59,160 nucleotides of DNA from Pseudoduganella buxea (GTDB lineage Bacteria; Pseudomonadota; Gammaproteobacteria; Burkholderiales; Burkholderiaceae_D). Below are positions 6,778 through 15,947 of this stretch, one piece after another; within the stretch, counting starts at the first letter, position 1; every line of letters starts with the position of its first letter. Where the stretch lies: contig NZ_WNKZ01000031.1 in assembly GCF_009720835.1 (NCBI RefSeq), forward strand, positions 1 through 59,160, given 5' to 3'. Both the position numbers and the translations under genes were made by a program. The notes below the pieces were generated by a model. That model saw only the letters and a program-made list of their open reading frames with translations, ran no database searches and was not told the DNA's origin.

Positions 6778-9270
6778 TCAATATACTAGCTCATCGATTG
6801 TTGCGAGGGGATTGTGTTCAACTCGACTTTCATCACTAATCGAAAGAACGTATTGATCCAGGTCTATAACTGCATCAGCCATTTCGATCAGCTCCGGCGT
6901 ATGCGAGATAAAAAACTCTTGATTGTAGTCACCGATATCGAGAACGGCACGTTTCATTGCCATGAACATGCGCTTATGCTCTGGGTCAAATGCCCCATCG
7001 GCTTCGTCGGAGAAAAGCGTGTCGGAGCGCGTACGCGACCGGCGGGCGAGGAACAGCGCCATAGCGCGAAACAGGCTCTCGTTGATCCAGACTCGTTCGC
7101 CGCCGCTCATCTTGGCCAGGTTTTTCGACTGTTGGCTTTCCGCATCGTGAACGACTATCGCGAACCCGTCGGTCATTTCCCCCTTGGCCGTCGCGACGAG
7201 CGTTTGCAAGGAAACAGTGAATCGGGGGCCATAGCACGCCATCAACAAATTGTTCGTCAGCACAGTAAGCTCGGGCCCGGCGTCTTCGATTGAAAGCGCG
7301 ATGATTCCGTCGTTTCCCAGTGCTTTGGCGAGCGTCGTCCACGTAGCGCAACTGGCCTCGACCCGTTGCGCCAAATTCTCGCTTTCCAATAACGCCAGTC
7401 GGATTGCGCCAAGCCTCTTGCCGGCGTCGGCGTGCAACTGCGCCTTGACGGCGGCATCTTGTAGCGTTTGCTCACACGCATTAAGTGCTTCTTGTGCGTC
7501 GGACAGCTGCCGTTCTGCTGCGGCGAGTCTATTCTGGTCAAACGGCGCGGGAAGTGCAGCGAGCGCGTGTTGTATACGTTCATCCGCTTGCTTGAGCAAC
7601 TTACATTCATTGTCCCGGTCGCGTTGCAGCGCAGCTGCCTCGTTGTTGAGCTCCTGCAGGCGCGTACGGTCCTCCGCAGCTTCGCGTACGCTTTGCGCAG
7701 TCAGGTCACTTAACTGTGCTACGACGATAGCGCGGTTCGTCTCTGCCGCATCGACATCGCGGCGACGTGCAGCAAGGGCGCACGTATCACGGAATCGTTG
7801 CTCTGTGCGCTGCAGCCTGTCAGCATGCCGCGCGAGCGCGGTGTGAGGATCGCCCAGTGCATCGCGTTGGCGTCGCAAGTCTGCTAGCTGGTCCTCGAGA
7901 TCTTGTCGGTCCGTGCCCAATCGTGCGACTTCCTCTAGCGCCGAAGGGATGAGGGGCTTGGCCGTGCGTGCATCAGCTAGCAGGGTACAGCGTCCGGGCA
8001 GGTCGGTCCCCGCGCACGGCACCTGTTCAGTAAGCTTGCAGCGACGTTTCAGGTCATTGACGCGTAGTACCGCTTTCCCAGCCGAATGCTCAATGGCGGC
8101 GATCCTGTGCTGTAAGTGGAGCGCTGTGTCGTCCAACGTCGCGGCGCGCTGGGCTTTCGTCCGGTGTTCTGCCAAAAGTTCTTTGCGTGCAGCAACCAAC
8201 GCTTGCCAGCGCGGTAGCGCACTCTCCGCGCGAAGGACCAGGGTGCGGCGGTTAAGAAGTTCGTCCAAGATGGTTTGCTGCTGCAACAGGGCGGTGCGGG
8301 ATCGCTGACGATCGGCTTTGCGTTGTCGAATTCCCCGTTTGATCGTTTCGTAGGCGCTGGCATGAGCGCGCTGTCGTTGCGCATAGTCCTCCATTGCGGC
8401 CCTGTGTCGCGCAACGATCTGATCACGGTCCGCCTTTAGTTCGTGACGGCGCGCTTGAAACTGCTGGTCGTATGACGCCTGTGCCACGAGCGCAGCGTGC
8501 TCGCTGTGCGCCCTGGCTAAATGCATCTTTGCCTGACCAGCTGAATGACGGAGCCAATCTTCACGGCGTGAAACGTCGAGCAATGCAGCGCATTCACCCG
8601 TCAGGGCAGCTTCCTCTTCACGCCGGAGCTGGCATTGGTGTCGCAGGGGTTGCAAACCGGTACGTAACAACTTCGCTGTTTCAGCAGCAGACGTCCCAAG
8701 GTGCCGAATTTCACTAAGACCCAGTAAATCACCGAACAGTGCCTTGATTTCAGCGTTGTCGTATTTCGAAAGCGAACGACGATTCTGGGCCGAGAAGCAC
8801 GTCGTGAGGAATACAGTTTGTGACCCGGCGACATGCTCAATACACCGTGTGTAGGTGTCCATCTTGCCGTCGGAGACGGTTCCGTCAGGTAGGCGTACTG
8901 GCTTCCATTGGCTGCCGTGGCGAATGTGTAGATACGCTTCAGTACGCCGCCTTCCAGCAAGGCGTATGACCAAATGCTGACGAAATACCGTGCCGTTCTG
9001 TTCCCACACCAGGACTTTGTGATTTTCCGGCAAGTAGACTTCATCGTAGTAGCTGAATGCGCCGAGGCCATCGCGGCCGGCCTGCGAAGGCATGACCGGA
9101 TAGTAGATCATGTTGTTCAGGACCGTTGTCTTGCCCCGGCCGTTGCCACCCGTGATAGCGACCAGCTTTGGAGAGCCCCCAAGCGCTCGAAAGTCGAGGT
9201 GAATCGACTCGCGGTGCATGCCATCGCGCACGCCGTTGAACCCGGTCAGTGTCAGGGATATCAGAGCCAT
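6778..9270 (-). CDS. SbcC/Rad50-like SMC ATPase
   Basis: This is the ATPase of an Mre11-Rad50 (SbcCD)-type DNA end-processing complex, 830 residues. ATG 9270 has GGAG upstream and replaces an in-frame TTG 3 bases earlier. The Walker A motif GGNGRGKTT lies near residues 42-50. Long coiled coils flank a central Cys pair, VPCAGTDLPGRC, in the position of the zinc hook (around residue 425). The C-terminal head shows the ABC signature MSGGE and a Walker B segment DTLFSDEADGAFD. It is about 200 residues shorter than E. coli SbcC and resembles phage gp46-type versions. The partner nuclease is the gene just upstream. It probably handles DNA ends during element transfer, recombination or defence. Confidence 0.88.
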   Translation of the reverse strand: MALISLTLTGFNGVRDGMHRESIHLDFRALGGSPKLVAITGGNGRGKTTVLNNMIYYPVMPSQAGRDGLGAFSYYDEVYLPENHKVLVWEQNGTVFRQHLVIRLAGRRRTEAYLHIRHGSQWKPVRLPDGTVSDGKMDTYTRCIEHVAGSQTVFLTTCFSAQNRRSLSKYDNAEIKALFGDLLGLSEIRHLGTSAAETAKLLRTGLQPLRHQCQLRREEEAALTGECAALLDVSRREDWLRHSAGQAKMHLARAHSEHAALVAQASYDQQFQARRHELKADRDQIVARHRAAMEDYAQRQRAHASAYETIKRGIRQRKADRQRSRTALLQQQTILDELLNRRTLVLRAESALPRWQALVAARKELLAEHRTKAQRAATLDDTALHLQHRIAAIEHSAGKAVLRVNDLKRRCKLTEQVPCAGTDLPGRCTLLADARTAKPLIPSALEEVARLGTDRQDLEDQLADLRRQRDALGDPHTALARHADRLQRTEQRFRDTCALAARRRDVDAAETNRAIVVAQLSDLTAQSVREAAEDRTRLQELNNEAAALQRDRDNECKLLKQADERIQHALAALPAPFDQNRLAAAERQLSDAQEALNACEQTLQDAAVKAQLHADAGKRLGAIRLALLESENLAQRVEASCATWTTLAKALGNDGIIALSIEDAGPELTVLTNNLLMACYGPRFTVSLQTLVATAKGEMTDGFAIVVHDAESQQSKNLAKMSGGERVWINESLFRAMALFLARRSRTRSDTLFSDEADGAFDPEHKRMFMAMKRAVLDIGDYNQEFFISHTPELIEMADAVIDLDQYVLSISDESRVEHNPLATIDELVY

Positions 9271-9377
9271 CAAAGTCTCCTACAATTCAAAACATGCTTC
9301 TACAGCGCAACGCCGCACTCTTTTAGGCGGCTGGATAGCGCCCATCGGCCACCGCGAACTCTCTAATCGATGCGCTG

Positions 9378-10640
9378 CTATCGGGGTGTGTCCAGTTCCA
9401 AGGAACGGTGTGCAGATTCCGGCGTAGACACCGAGGGAAGGAGCAATCGCTGTGCGATCTTGGCCGGGTCGTACCGCCGGAGATCGTCCAGGGCGGCGAT
9501 CAGCGGTGCGCTATCGACCTCTGCAATCGATGCCCACCTTTGGACTTTCTCCTCGAGCGTCAGGTGCTGGGTGATGCCCGTCGCCCGCGTGCACGCCAGC
9601 GGCACCATACGCCCCTCCAATTTCAGGTTCGCCGCGCCGCGGAAAAGCGCTTCGATGCGGGACCGATCTATGGAGGACTGTTCCTCTTCTAAATACGTCC
9701 AACGAATGCGCACCCACGTCCCAGCGACATCGTGGGTCGTGGTCCATGCCTCCAACTCGGCCATGTCGGGTGGTCCCGCAAAGGAGAACTCCGTCATCGT
9801 CCGCGCTGGTGTCGGTATCGCTTCGAACGTGGCGCCATCGGTATCGAGGTTCCAGATCAGAAATACCTTGTCACCACGCTCACCATAGTGATTGCGGCCG
9901 ACCGAACCAGGGTACGCTATTAATTGGCGTCCTCTGGACCACGTCTGATGCAGATGAATATGCCCAAGCATGAAGGCGTCGGCGCCCGCGGCAAGCAAGT
10001 CGTTTGCTGTGAATTCGTGGTCCAGACCGGCCATCGGTACGCCGTGTTCAGTCTCGCAATCGTTAACGGTCCCGTGCGCCACCCCAATCGTCGGTATCCC
10101 ATGGCTTCTGGCCCATGCGTTCGCATGGGAAAAGCCGCGCAGGACAGTCGCAATGTGTTCCCCCATGACGCTGGCCGCATCGGCGGCCCCAACCGCCGCT
10201 GCGAGCGATGCTTTGTTCAGTGTCGGTACGCATGAACAGAGCAAGTGTGCGTCGGGAGGAACCTTGTCGAAACGCCAACCCGGCGATCGGACCCACTCCC
10301 GTGCTTGGGTCAGCACTACCTGTTCCAAGTGATCGGCGACTAATGCCTGGTACCGGCCACCCATGAATCGAAACAAGGATAGCGTGCCGGGGGGTTCATG
10401 ACTGAAGGTCCCTTGCAGGATCAACACCGGACAGTGATCAAGCAGGCGTCGCACCTGAACCGCCAACGCAGCGAGGGCTGGTGAATGAGCCTCGAGGGCG
10501 TGATGGGTGGAATCCCCGCTGATGACGGCCAGGTCGACTTGGCGGCCGATTGCCGTTTCGACGGCGAATCGAAAGCAGCGGTCAGATTCGTCCAGCGTAC
10601 CGTGACCGTAGTGTAGGTCGGAAAAGTGCGCTATACGCAT
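9378..10640 (-). CDS. SbcD/Mre11-like metallophosphoesterase nuclease
   Basis: The 420-residue product begins MRIAHFSDLHYG. Metallophosphoesterase motifs follow in order: D-x-H (SDLH), GD (ISGDSTHH), an altered GNHD box (GTFSHE), GVAHG and GHIH (LGHIHLHQ). In this family these bind two metal ions and cut DNA ends. The third motif lacks the usual Asn-His, so activity may be altered. ATGs at 10,649, 10,646 and 10,640 are all in frame; the last gives the family's usual N-terminus. The upstream gene's stop overlaps the first two, so translation is coupled. The SbcC-like partner follows after about 107 bases. Confidence 0.88.
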   Translation of the reverse strand: MRIAHFSDLHYGHGTLDESDRCFRFAVETAIGRQVDLAVISGDSTHHALEAHSPALAALAVQVRRLLDHCPVLILQGTFSHEPPGTLSLFRFMGGRYQALVADHLEQVVLTQAREWVRSPGWRFDKVPPDAHLLCSCVPTLNKASLAAAVGAADAASVMGEHIATVLRGFSHANAWARSHGIPTIGVAHGTVNDCETEHGVPMAGLDHEFTANDLLAAGADAFMLGHIHLHQTWSRGRQLIAYPGSVGRNHYGERGDKVFLIWNLDTDGATFEAIPTPARTMTEFSFAGPPDMAELEAWTTTHDVAGTWVRIRWTYLEEEQSSIDRSRIEALFRGAANLKLEGRMVPLACTRATGITQHLTLEEKVQRWASIAEVDSAPLIAALDDLRRYDPAKIAQRLLLPSVSTPESAHRSLELDTPR

Positions 10641-10645
10641 TGTCA

Positions 10646-12064
10646 TCATGCTCCCCCGTCGCGATGCCGGTCGGCAAGCGCGCGTTCGATCTTGTCGCGC
10701 AGGCCTTGGGGATCATTTTTATAGCGCACCAATTCATCGAGAACGCGGCGGCGGCCAGTTGCATTTTTCACCCAACCACTACCCCAGCGGATATAGCTAT
10801 ATTTGTCGAAATTGTCAGGATCGAGCTTATACTCCAAAATAAGACGACCGATCGATTGATATACCTCGTCATGCACCAATGGGTCGTCGGGGTGGACGCC
10901 ACTTTGACTCGCACCGGTTTCGCGCCCTGTGTCATTGGGCGCGTCTGGCTGGCGTTGCTCGGCCGTTTCAGTGACCGGTGTTTGGGCTCGTAGGGATGTT
11001 GCGGGGGTTGGGGCTGCAATTGGCACATCGCGTTGCTCATCGCTCCAGTCGTCCGTATCTGGGTTCACCGTATATGCGTCGATGGATAAAGCGCTGACAG
11101 CGCTATCCGCGGCGAGCAGCGTATCGTCGCCTTCGGGGGCAACCAAGGCACACAAATCGACTGGCGCCTCCAAATGGATAAGCCACTGTGCGACCCGCGT
11201 TGGGCGGCCGTTGTCGTCGATCCGCGTGACCTCGGTCAGCTTTTTTGTGATGTAAAAGGGCGTTTTTTTGTCGTCGAGAAAGCCGGCCAGCCGGCCGCCG
11301 CGCATAAAAGCAACTGCTTCAAAACGCTGAATCGCGTTGCTCATGGCATAGAAGCTGTTTGTGGGTAGCTCGAACGCTTCCACGGACTTAATGCCAGGGA
11401 TAAAGAAGATGAATCTGCCGGCCAAGTTGCATTTGCGCGCTTGGAACTGTGGGCACAGTTCCGGATCACAAATGCCATCGTTTTCCGGCCGCACAACCGT
11501 TGGTCGGCCGTTAAAGCTGCGTAGAGGCCGGCCGCCTGGACCTTCCAACTTCGGTGGGGCGTACATCATGCAGTGCCGTGTGCGCCCGTCGGGAGAATAA
11601 GCGCTCCAGTACTGACGCTCGTTCTGCTTCCACGCTACCAGCTCGTGCGGCATCACCGCTTCCCATGAATCGGAGGGGAACACGACGGGAAAGCGGTACA
11701 AGCGCCGCACCCCGTCACCGCGATCTTCACCGTATGCCGACAAAATTTGGTCGGCAATCTGTTCGTTGGAAAAATCGCACGGGCGCACAGTAAAATATTG
11801 CACGTTTTTGGGTAGCAGTACCACCCTGTCCTTATATTCTGGGAACTTCCTGACGATTAGGTCGCCGATCAGATCAAAAGACAGGCCGTTCTGTAAGCCG
11901 TTCTCATACAGTTCGACGATCGCTGGGTTCGCCGCGGCAGCGCGTGTAAGTTCCTTCACGCCTGGACGTATTTTGCCGCCCGTAGGGATGCGCGAACGGA
12001 CCGTTCGCCCGAGAACCGTGTGGTGTACCACTTCTTTCTGCGTTGAAATTTCAGATCTGGCCAT
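10646..12064 (-). CDS. Cys-motif protein of the 'hydrolase or metal-binding' / gp3-like group
   Basis: This is a 472-residue protein with GGAG before ATG 12,064. Residues near 195-225 contain CDPELCPQFQARKC followed by GRFIFFIPG. That Cys-x4-Cys-x6-Cys then hydrophobic pattern recalls the metal-binding region of phiC31 gp3-like recombination directionality factors. RefSeq-style annotation of related plasmid and ICE proteins is 'hydrolase or metal-binding protein'. A Pro/Thr/Gln-rich linker (about 340-400) leads to a helical C-terminal domain (YQSIGRLILEYKLD through LADRHRDG). It is encoded immediately upstream of, and coupled to, the SbcD-like gene. A role in recombination or excision is inference. 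Confidence 0.6.
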   Translation of the reverse strand: MARSEISTQKEVVHHTVLGRTVRSRIPTGGKIRPGVKELTRAAAANPAIVELYENGLQNGLSFDLIGDLIVRKFPEYKDRVVLLPKNVQYFTVRPCDFSNEQIADQILSAYGEDRGDGVRRLYRFPVVFPSDSWEAVMPHELVAWKQNERQYWSAYSPDGRTRHCMMYAPPKLEGPGGRPLRSFNGRPTVVRPENDGICDPELCPQFQARKCNLAGRFIFFIPGIKSVEAFELPTNSFYAMSNAIQRFEAVAFMRGGRLAGFLDDKKTPFYITKKLTEVTRIDDNGRPTRVAQWLIHLEAPVDLCALVAPEGDDTLLAADSAVSALSIDAYTVNPDTDDWSDEQRDVPIAAPTPATSLRAQTPVTETAEQRQPDAPNDTGRETGASQSGVHPDDPLVHDEVYQSIGRLILEYKLDPDNFDKYSYIRWGSGWVKNATGRRRVLDELVRYKNDPQGLRDKIERALADRHRDGGA

Positions 12065-12251
12065 GTCAGTCTCCTGTTGATAAGGTCTGACCTATGCTCG
12101 CATGGGTCCTTACCGAATCAAGTGCAGGATCTGTCACTTCTGTCTCCAGGCATATCCTAGAATCCTTGATCGATCAGGTCGAATCGCGTACGGGGGCAAC
12201 GTTGCCGGGCATACTCGGCAGTTCTCACGTTTCCAGCTGGAAGCTGACAGC

Positions 12252-13478
12252 TTAATGGTATCTATGTACGGGTACAGGCGGTGGTAATTCCGGGATAGAT
12301 TCTTCGGCTCGCCAGAGCCAAACGGGAAGGCCATCGTGTGATTTCAAGCGTTCTTTTGCGTCACGATCCCTTTTCGTCATGAACCCGCTTACGACGTGAA
12401 GCGGCGTTGGCACTGATCCGGTGTCGAGCAACAGTACGTTTGGGAAAAGTGCAGGCTCTTTCGCATCGTACGGTAGCGGCTTCATAAATCTTCTTCGCCG
12501 GTCTACCAGATGATGAAGCAGTGGGAGCTCACATGGATCGCAAAGCGGAATCCACTGGTGAGTTGCGAGTGTCAGAAAGATGGCGTCCGCCTGATAACAG
12601 TACGGTTGCGGTGAGTAAATTATCGCGCTGACTAGAATGCGCGATGGCGGCGTGCCGTCGGCTTGACGCACCATGAAGAGCGGTTTAAATTTCTTCAACG
12701 TCTTCGCCCATAGCTTTTCATCGATCAAAATAGGGGCGTCGGGCATGTGCTTCAGCATCAGGCGATAGCCGAACGTATCCTCTTGTGCCGCTTTGAACTC
12801 GCCCATGACCAGCGCCATCGGAAACTCTTCGGGTGTTCCGTGACGTTCAAGGAGCGCTAGCTGGGCACGTCGCCGGCCCCGGATTTGCTCTCTATCGTCC
12901 GGGTGATAGGGTTCGGGGATATACAGCCTTTCCACAAGCGGCGAGTTTTTCACGTTAACACCGTCGGCGGCTTCCAACACATACTTGCGAAAGACGCCCT
13001 GGTTGCGCTTTCCATCCATCGCCGGTGACCAGCGGTTGAAACGCGCCTGCTCCAGTAGATAGTGGGTCACGGCACGTAGCGACATGTGATGACGTGCCGC
13101 ACGCACTTCGGGCGCGCAATTCTCGCCAACAGGTTCAATTGCGCGCCCGCGTCGCCGCGTCAACGGGAAGTCGACAAACATCTGGACACCCTCATCCGTA
13201 CTTTCGATCAATGCGTCGCCTAGCAAGACCCCGAGACCGGATTCCGACGCAGGAGGGTCATAGTGCTCACAATGTGGAGCATGGAGTGGTCCGGTGCCGG
13301 GCATCCGTTTAAGTACGAATTGATGAAATTTGGCGACGTACATTTCGACGCCTCCTGGCACGCACATGCACCGCGCGCGTTCGGCAGACCCATGGATATA
13401 TTGCAAGGCAGATTGAAGCTGCCCATCGTCGCCGGCCAGTCGGTATCCCCGGATGAAATAGGTCGAGCTATCATTCAT
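12252..13478 (-). CDS. DUF1173 family protein
   Basis: The 408-residue product starts at ATG 13,478 behind GGAGGAG. It has the DUF1173 hallmarks: an early SAERARCMCVPGGVEMYVA segment, then LKRMPGTGPLHAPHC, then a C-terminal region with LPVWLWRA. The family has no known function and is found mostly on plasmids and integrative elements. The gene is first in a minus-strand run with the Cys-motif protein and the SbcCD-like pair. The 187-base gap to the next gene may contain a second promoter. Confidence 0.8.
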   Translation of the reverse strand: MNDSSTYFIRGYRLAGDDGQLQSALQYIHGSAERARCMCVPGGVEMYVAKFHQFVLKRMPGTGPLHAPHCEHYDPPASESGLGVLLGDALIESTDEGVQMFVDFPLTRRRGRAIEPVGENCAPEVRAARHHMSLRAVTHYLLEQARFNRWSPAMDGKRNQGVFRKYVLEAADGVNVKNSPLVERLYIPEPYHPDDREQIRGRRRAQLALLERHGTPEEFPMALVMGEFKAAQEDTFGYRLMLKHMPDAPILIDEKLWAKTLKKFKPLFMVRQADGTPPSRILVSAIIYSPQPYCYQADAIFLTLATHQWIPLCDPCELPLLHHLVDRRRRFMKPLPYDAKEPALFPNVLLLDTGSVPTPLHVVSGFMTKRDRDAKERLKSHDGLPVWLWRAEESIPELPPPVPVHRYH

Positions 13479-13668
13479 GACTCCTCCCCTCGTGTGTTCA
13501 GATAGATGAAAGTGTTTTGATCAGGCTGTTAAGTTCGTCCGGAGACTGCCGGGGCAGCTTGGTGGGACTGGACCCTTTCGCAGGCCTATTACCATCGTAG
13601 CCAGCTATGTCGCCAGATAAAAGGATCGACACATTCAAAAATTTGCGCGGGGAGCGAACGTTTTCGCA

Positions 13669-13725
13669 ACGGGTTATCGGCGGTCTTGTTCATTTGAGGT
13701 AATATAGGCATGTTTCATAACCCGT
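13669..13725. promoter_or_regulatory. Inverted repeat in the divergent DUF1173/H-NS intergenic region
   Basis: ACGGGTTAT (13,669-13,677) is repeated inverted as ATAACCCGT (13,717-13,725). A TAATAT -10-like box lies between the arms. The repeat sits upstream of both the DUF1173 operon and the H-NS-like gene, so it could be an operator or a weakly structured leader. It was identified by eye only. Confidence 0.35.
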
Positions 13726-13749
13726 CGAAATGCTATAGGAGAATTGAAC

Positions 13750-14073
13750 ATGATTGACCTGGACAAGATGTCATCTGCAGAGCTTGTGCAACTGATCGAG
13801 GCTGCAGAAAAGCGCGTTAAGGTTAAACGTACTGAAGAGATTGAGGCTGCGCGCAAAGAAGTAGAGGCGATCGCCAGCAAAATTGGCGTCCCTGTCAGCG
13901 AGCTTCTTGTCGCCAAGGGGCAGGGGACACATCGGCGTTCCGGCAAGCCGGTCGAGACCAAGTATCGGCTTCCGAACGATCATTCGAAAACCTGGACGGG
14001 GCGCGGACGTCAGCCATTATGGGTGCGTGAGTGGCAAGACAAACACGGCAACTTGGACGGCCTCAAAGCTTAA
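13750..14073 (+). CDS. H-NS family nucleoid-associated protein
   Basis: The 107-residue product starts at ATG 13,750 behind AGGAG; an in-frame TTG at 13,744 is less likely. The N-terminal half is a charged coiled coil (LVQLIEAAEKRVKVKRTEEIE) for oligomerisation. The C-terminal half carries the DNA-binding core, YRLPNDHSKTWTGRGRQPLWV, with the GRGRxP loop that enters the minor groove of AT-rich DNA. Burkholderiales mobile elements often encode such silencers, which limit the cost of lower-GC cargo in a GC-rich host. That role is inferred from family and location. Confidence 0.88.
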   Translation: MIDLDKMSSAELVQLIEAAEKRVKVKRTEEIEAARKEVEAIASKIGVPVSELLVAKGQGTHRRSGKPVETKYRLPNDHSKTWTGRGRQPLWVREWQDKHGNLDGLKA

Positions 14074-14217
14074 TCACAGTTGCACCGGCTGCGGGAACTT
14101 CAAATCGGATCGCCGCAGTCGACCCGAGGGCATAAAGCTAGTTAGGGTGTAACTAGACCAAACGATGAATGTCGGAGTTGGCATAATAGCGAACCGAACA
14201 TCAGTAGAGAGAAGGGC

Positions 14218-14805
14218 ATGGTGATAGAACTGAACCGTGGCGAGAATGTGCGATTTGAAGAAATCGATCCGTCCATTACCAAACTCCGAGTAGACATAGA
14301 CTGGGCGAGTGCAGATATCCAAGAGCACGAAATTGATATTGCAGTATTCTTGCTAACAGACGTAGGAGTAGTCCGAGACGCAGATGAGTTGATTTTCCAT
14401 GCTCATCCGGTCTCGGCCAATGGCGCCGTCAGGCTTTGCGATGTTCCTTTTAATTTGGATGCTCGCCTGCGACGCGAGGCCGTGGAAGTCGATTTGCCGG
14501 AAATACCGCAGCACGTCGTGCGGATTGTCATTTGTGCAAGCATCTATGACAGAGGTCGTCGTGGATTGTCTTTCGCCCAGATAGATCGACTGTCCGTTCG
14601 GTGTGTTGATACTTCTGCTAATATCGAGATCGTCAGCTTTAAACCGGCAGGATTCGATGCGTCGAAGACTGCGATCGTATGCAGTGAACTCTGCCGTGAT
14701 GGACATGGTTGGCAATACATGGCCGTTGGGCGCGCCATCGCCGGCGGTTTTGCGGCGCTGTGTGAGGAGTATGCGCAAATTATTGTGCAGCAGGTCACAG
14801 CTTAG
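14218..14805 (+). CDS. TerD family protein, lone copy
   Basis: The 195-residue product follows a GAGAGAAGG site. It has TerD-fold features: KLRVDIDWASADI near residue 25, DIAVFLL, then DVPFNLDARL, VVRIVICASIYDRGRRGLSF and a late C-terminal GGFAALCEEY. TerD proteins are calcium-binding beta-sandwiches linked to tellurite resistance, phage inhibition and stress. The usual DSRDD-type Ca-binding Asp cluster is not obvious, and no other ter gene is nearby. It lies between the H-NS gene and the T6SS cargo. Confidence 0.65.
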   Translation: MVIELNRGENVRFEEIDPSITKLRVDIDWASADIQEHEIDIAVFLLTDVGVVRDADELIFHAHPVSANGAVRLCDVPFNLDARLRREAVEVDLPEIPQHVVRIVICASIYDRGRRGLSFAQIDRLSVRCVDTSANIEIVSFKPAGFDASKTAIVCSELCRDGHGWQYMAVGRAIAGGFAALCEEYAQIIVQQVTA

Positions 14806-14961
14806 TCGAAGTCGTTGGTGTTGCAGCGCTGTTTGCAATAAGCGTCGGCACGGGGCGCTCATTCCATAGTGCAATGAGGCTATACGCGACATGGGCGTAC
14901 ATCAAAGCAGCTCGAGAATTCAAGAAAACATAGGGCTAATAGGTCGTACGTTCGACCTACT

Positions 14962-15531
14962 TCAGTTTGTAGAGCATATCGCAGCCTGGTTGACGGTGTT
15001 CGATCCCGAAGGCGGATACAGAAGGATAGCCTCGATTGCTGCCAATAGGTAAGCTGCGATGATAATGCGCGCGAGCGATAAATTGGCGGACGATGCGTCA
15101 CTATATACGCCACAGTCATAGTACAGTAAAAAATTGTGTAGCACGTCACTGGGGTGACCATATTGAAAAATGCACGCGTTATCGAATAGCGATGCGACAC
15201 ACCGAGTCGTCCCATTATTCATGATACGACCATCGTTTCCCACCTGGAAGCGCAAACCCTTGGGTACCACGTTGCGAAGTGCTCGCAGGTCCCATTCTGT
15301 TGCGGTGTATCGCGGTACGCGCCAGTCTGTCGCCGTGATCGAGTCTGGAAACAAGTTGCCAAGTCGTCGCAGTACCCGGTGGAGCCGGCAGTCAATGCGT
15401 CGGCTTCCGCGCTGGCTTCTCGCCAAAACACGGCTGAGTTGGACCGCCTCCAAGAGCACCGGGGCCTGGGGACTGTGTAGGACCTGCTCTGGCCAACAAG
15501 CGGGGTTTAATAGTGCCGCGCTCACGTCCAT
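14962..15531 (-). CDS. Hypothetical protein
   Basis: This 189-residue frame has GAGG about 10 bases before ATG 15,531. The segment RYTATEWDLRALRNVVPKG followed by LRFQVGNDGRIMNN has normal protein composition, and a hydrophobic stretch (IIIAAYLLAAIEAILL) near the C-terminus could be a membrane helix. No family is recognised. It lies between TerD (convergent) and the amidase effector gene. Confidence 0.35.
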   Translation of the reverse strand: MDVSAALLNPACWPEQVLHSPQAPVLLEAVQLSRVLARSQRGSRRIDCRLHRVLRRLGNLFPDSITATDWRVPRYTATEWDLRALRNVVPKGLRFQVGNDGRIMNNGTTRCVASLFDNACIFQYGHPSDVLHNFLLYYDCGVYSDASSANLSLARIIIAAYLLAAIEAILLYPPSGSNTVNQAAICSTN

Positions 15532-15557
15532 CTGGACAGCCTCAACAATGCAAAATT

Positions 15558-15746
15558 AGCAATGGCGGATGTTCTGACCATGGAGTCATTTTTTTAGGCG
15601 GAGTCCCTCATGTCAAGGTGGGCACTGGCGATTTAGTACAGCATCACAGTTTCCGTTCTGCGCAGGCTGTCATAGCGGCGCCACTAGTGCTGTGCGAGCC
15701 GCGTTCTAAACATATTGCTGTTTGGCCATGTTCGTGCCATCTGTAG
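15558..15746 (+). pseudogene. Possible PAAR-domain remnant
   Basis: The frame reads GGCSDHGVIFLGGVPHVKVG, TGDLVQHHSF and then AVIAAPLVL. This resembles a PAAR protein, the spike tip of T6SS, whose pattern is DHGG-x-V-x-x-GSPxVxV...GDxV followed by a His/Cys metal site. The usual GKPAAR linker is missing and there is no proper start, so it looks decayed. Its position beside a T6SS amidase pair supports the reading. The match was judged by eye and could be chance. Confidence 0.3.
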
Positions 15747-15947
15747 CGGCCACTGCCGCTAATCTTGTTGGTAGCGAACTACTCCCCTGTTGTGCCGCCG
15801 GGACACCTAAGGGCTCGAACGCAATGAGACAACAGACACCTATTTACATCACCGCGAGCAGCAGCGGGTGCACGCGCTACGGCGTGCAGCTCAATTGACC
15901 ATCTAGGCATAATCGATGATCGAAGCGGGCCGCATCAAAGCAAGTGC

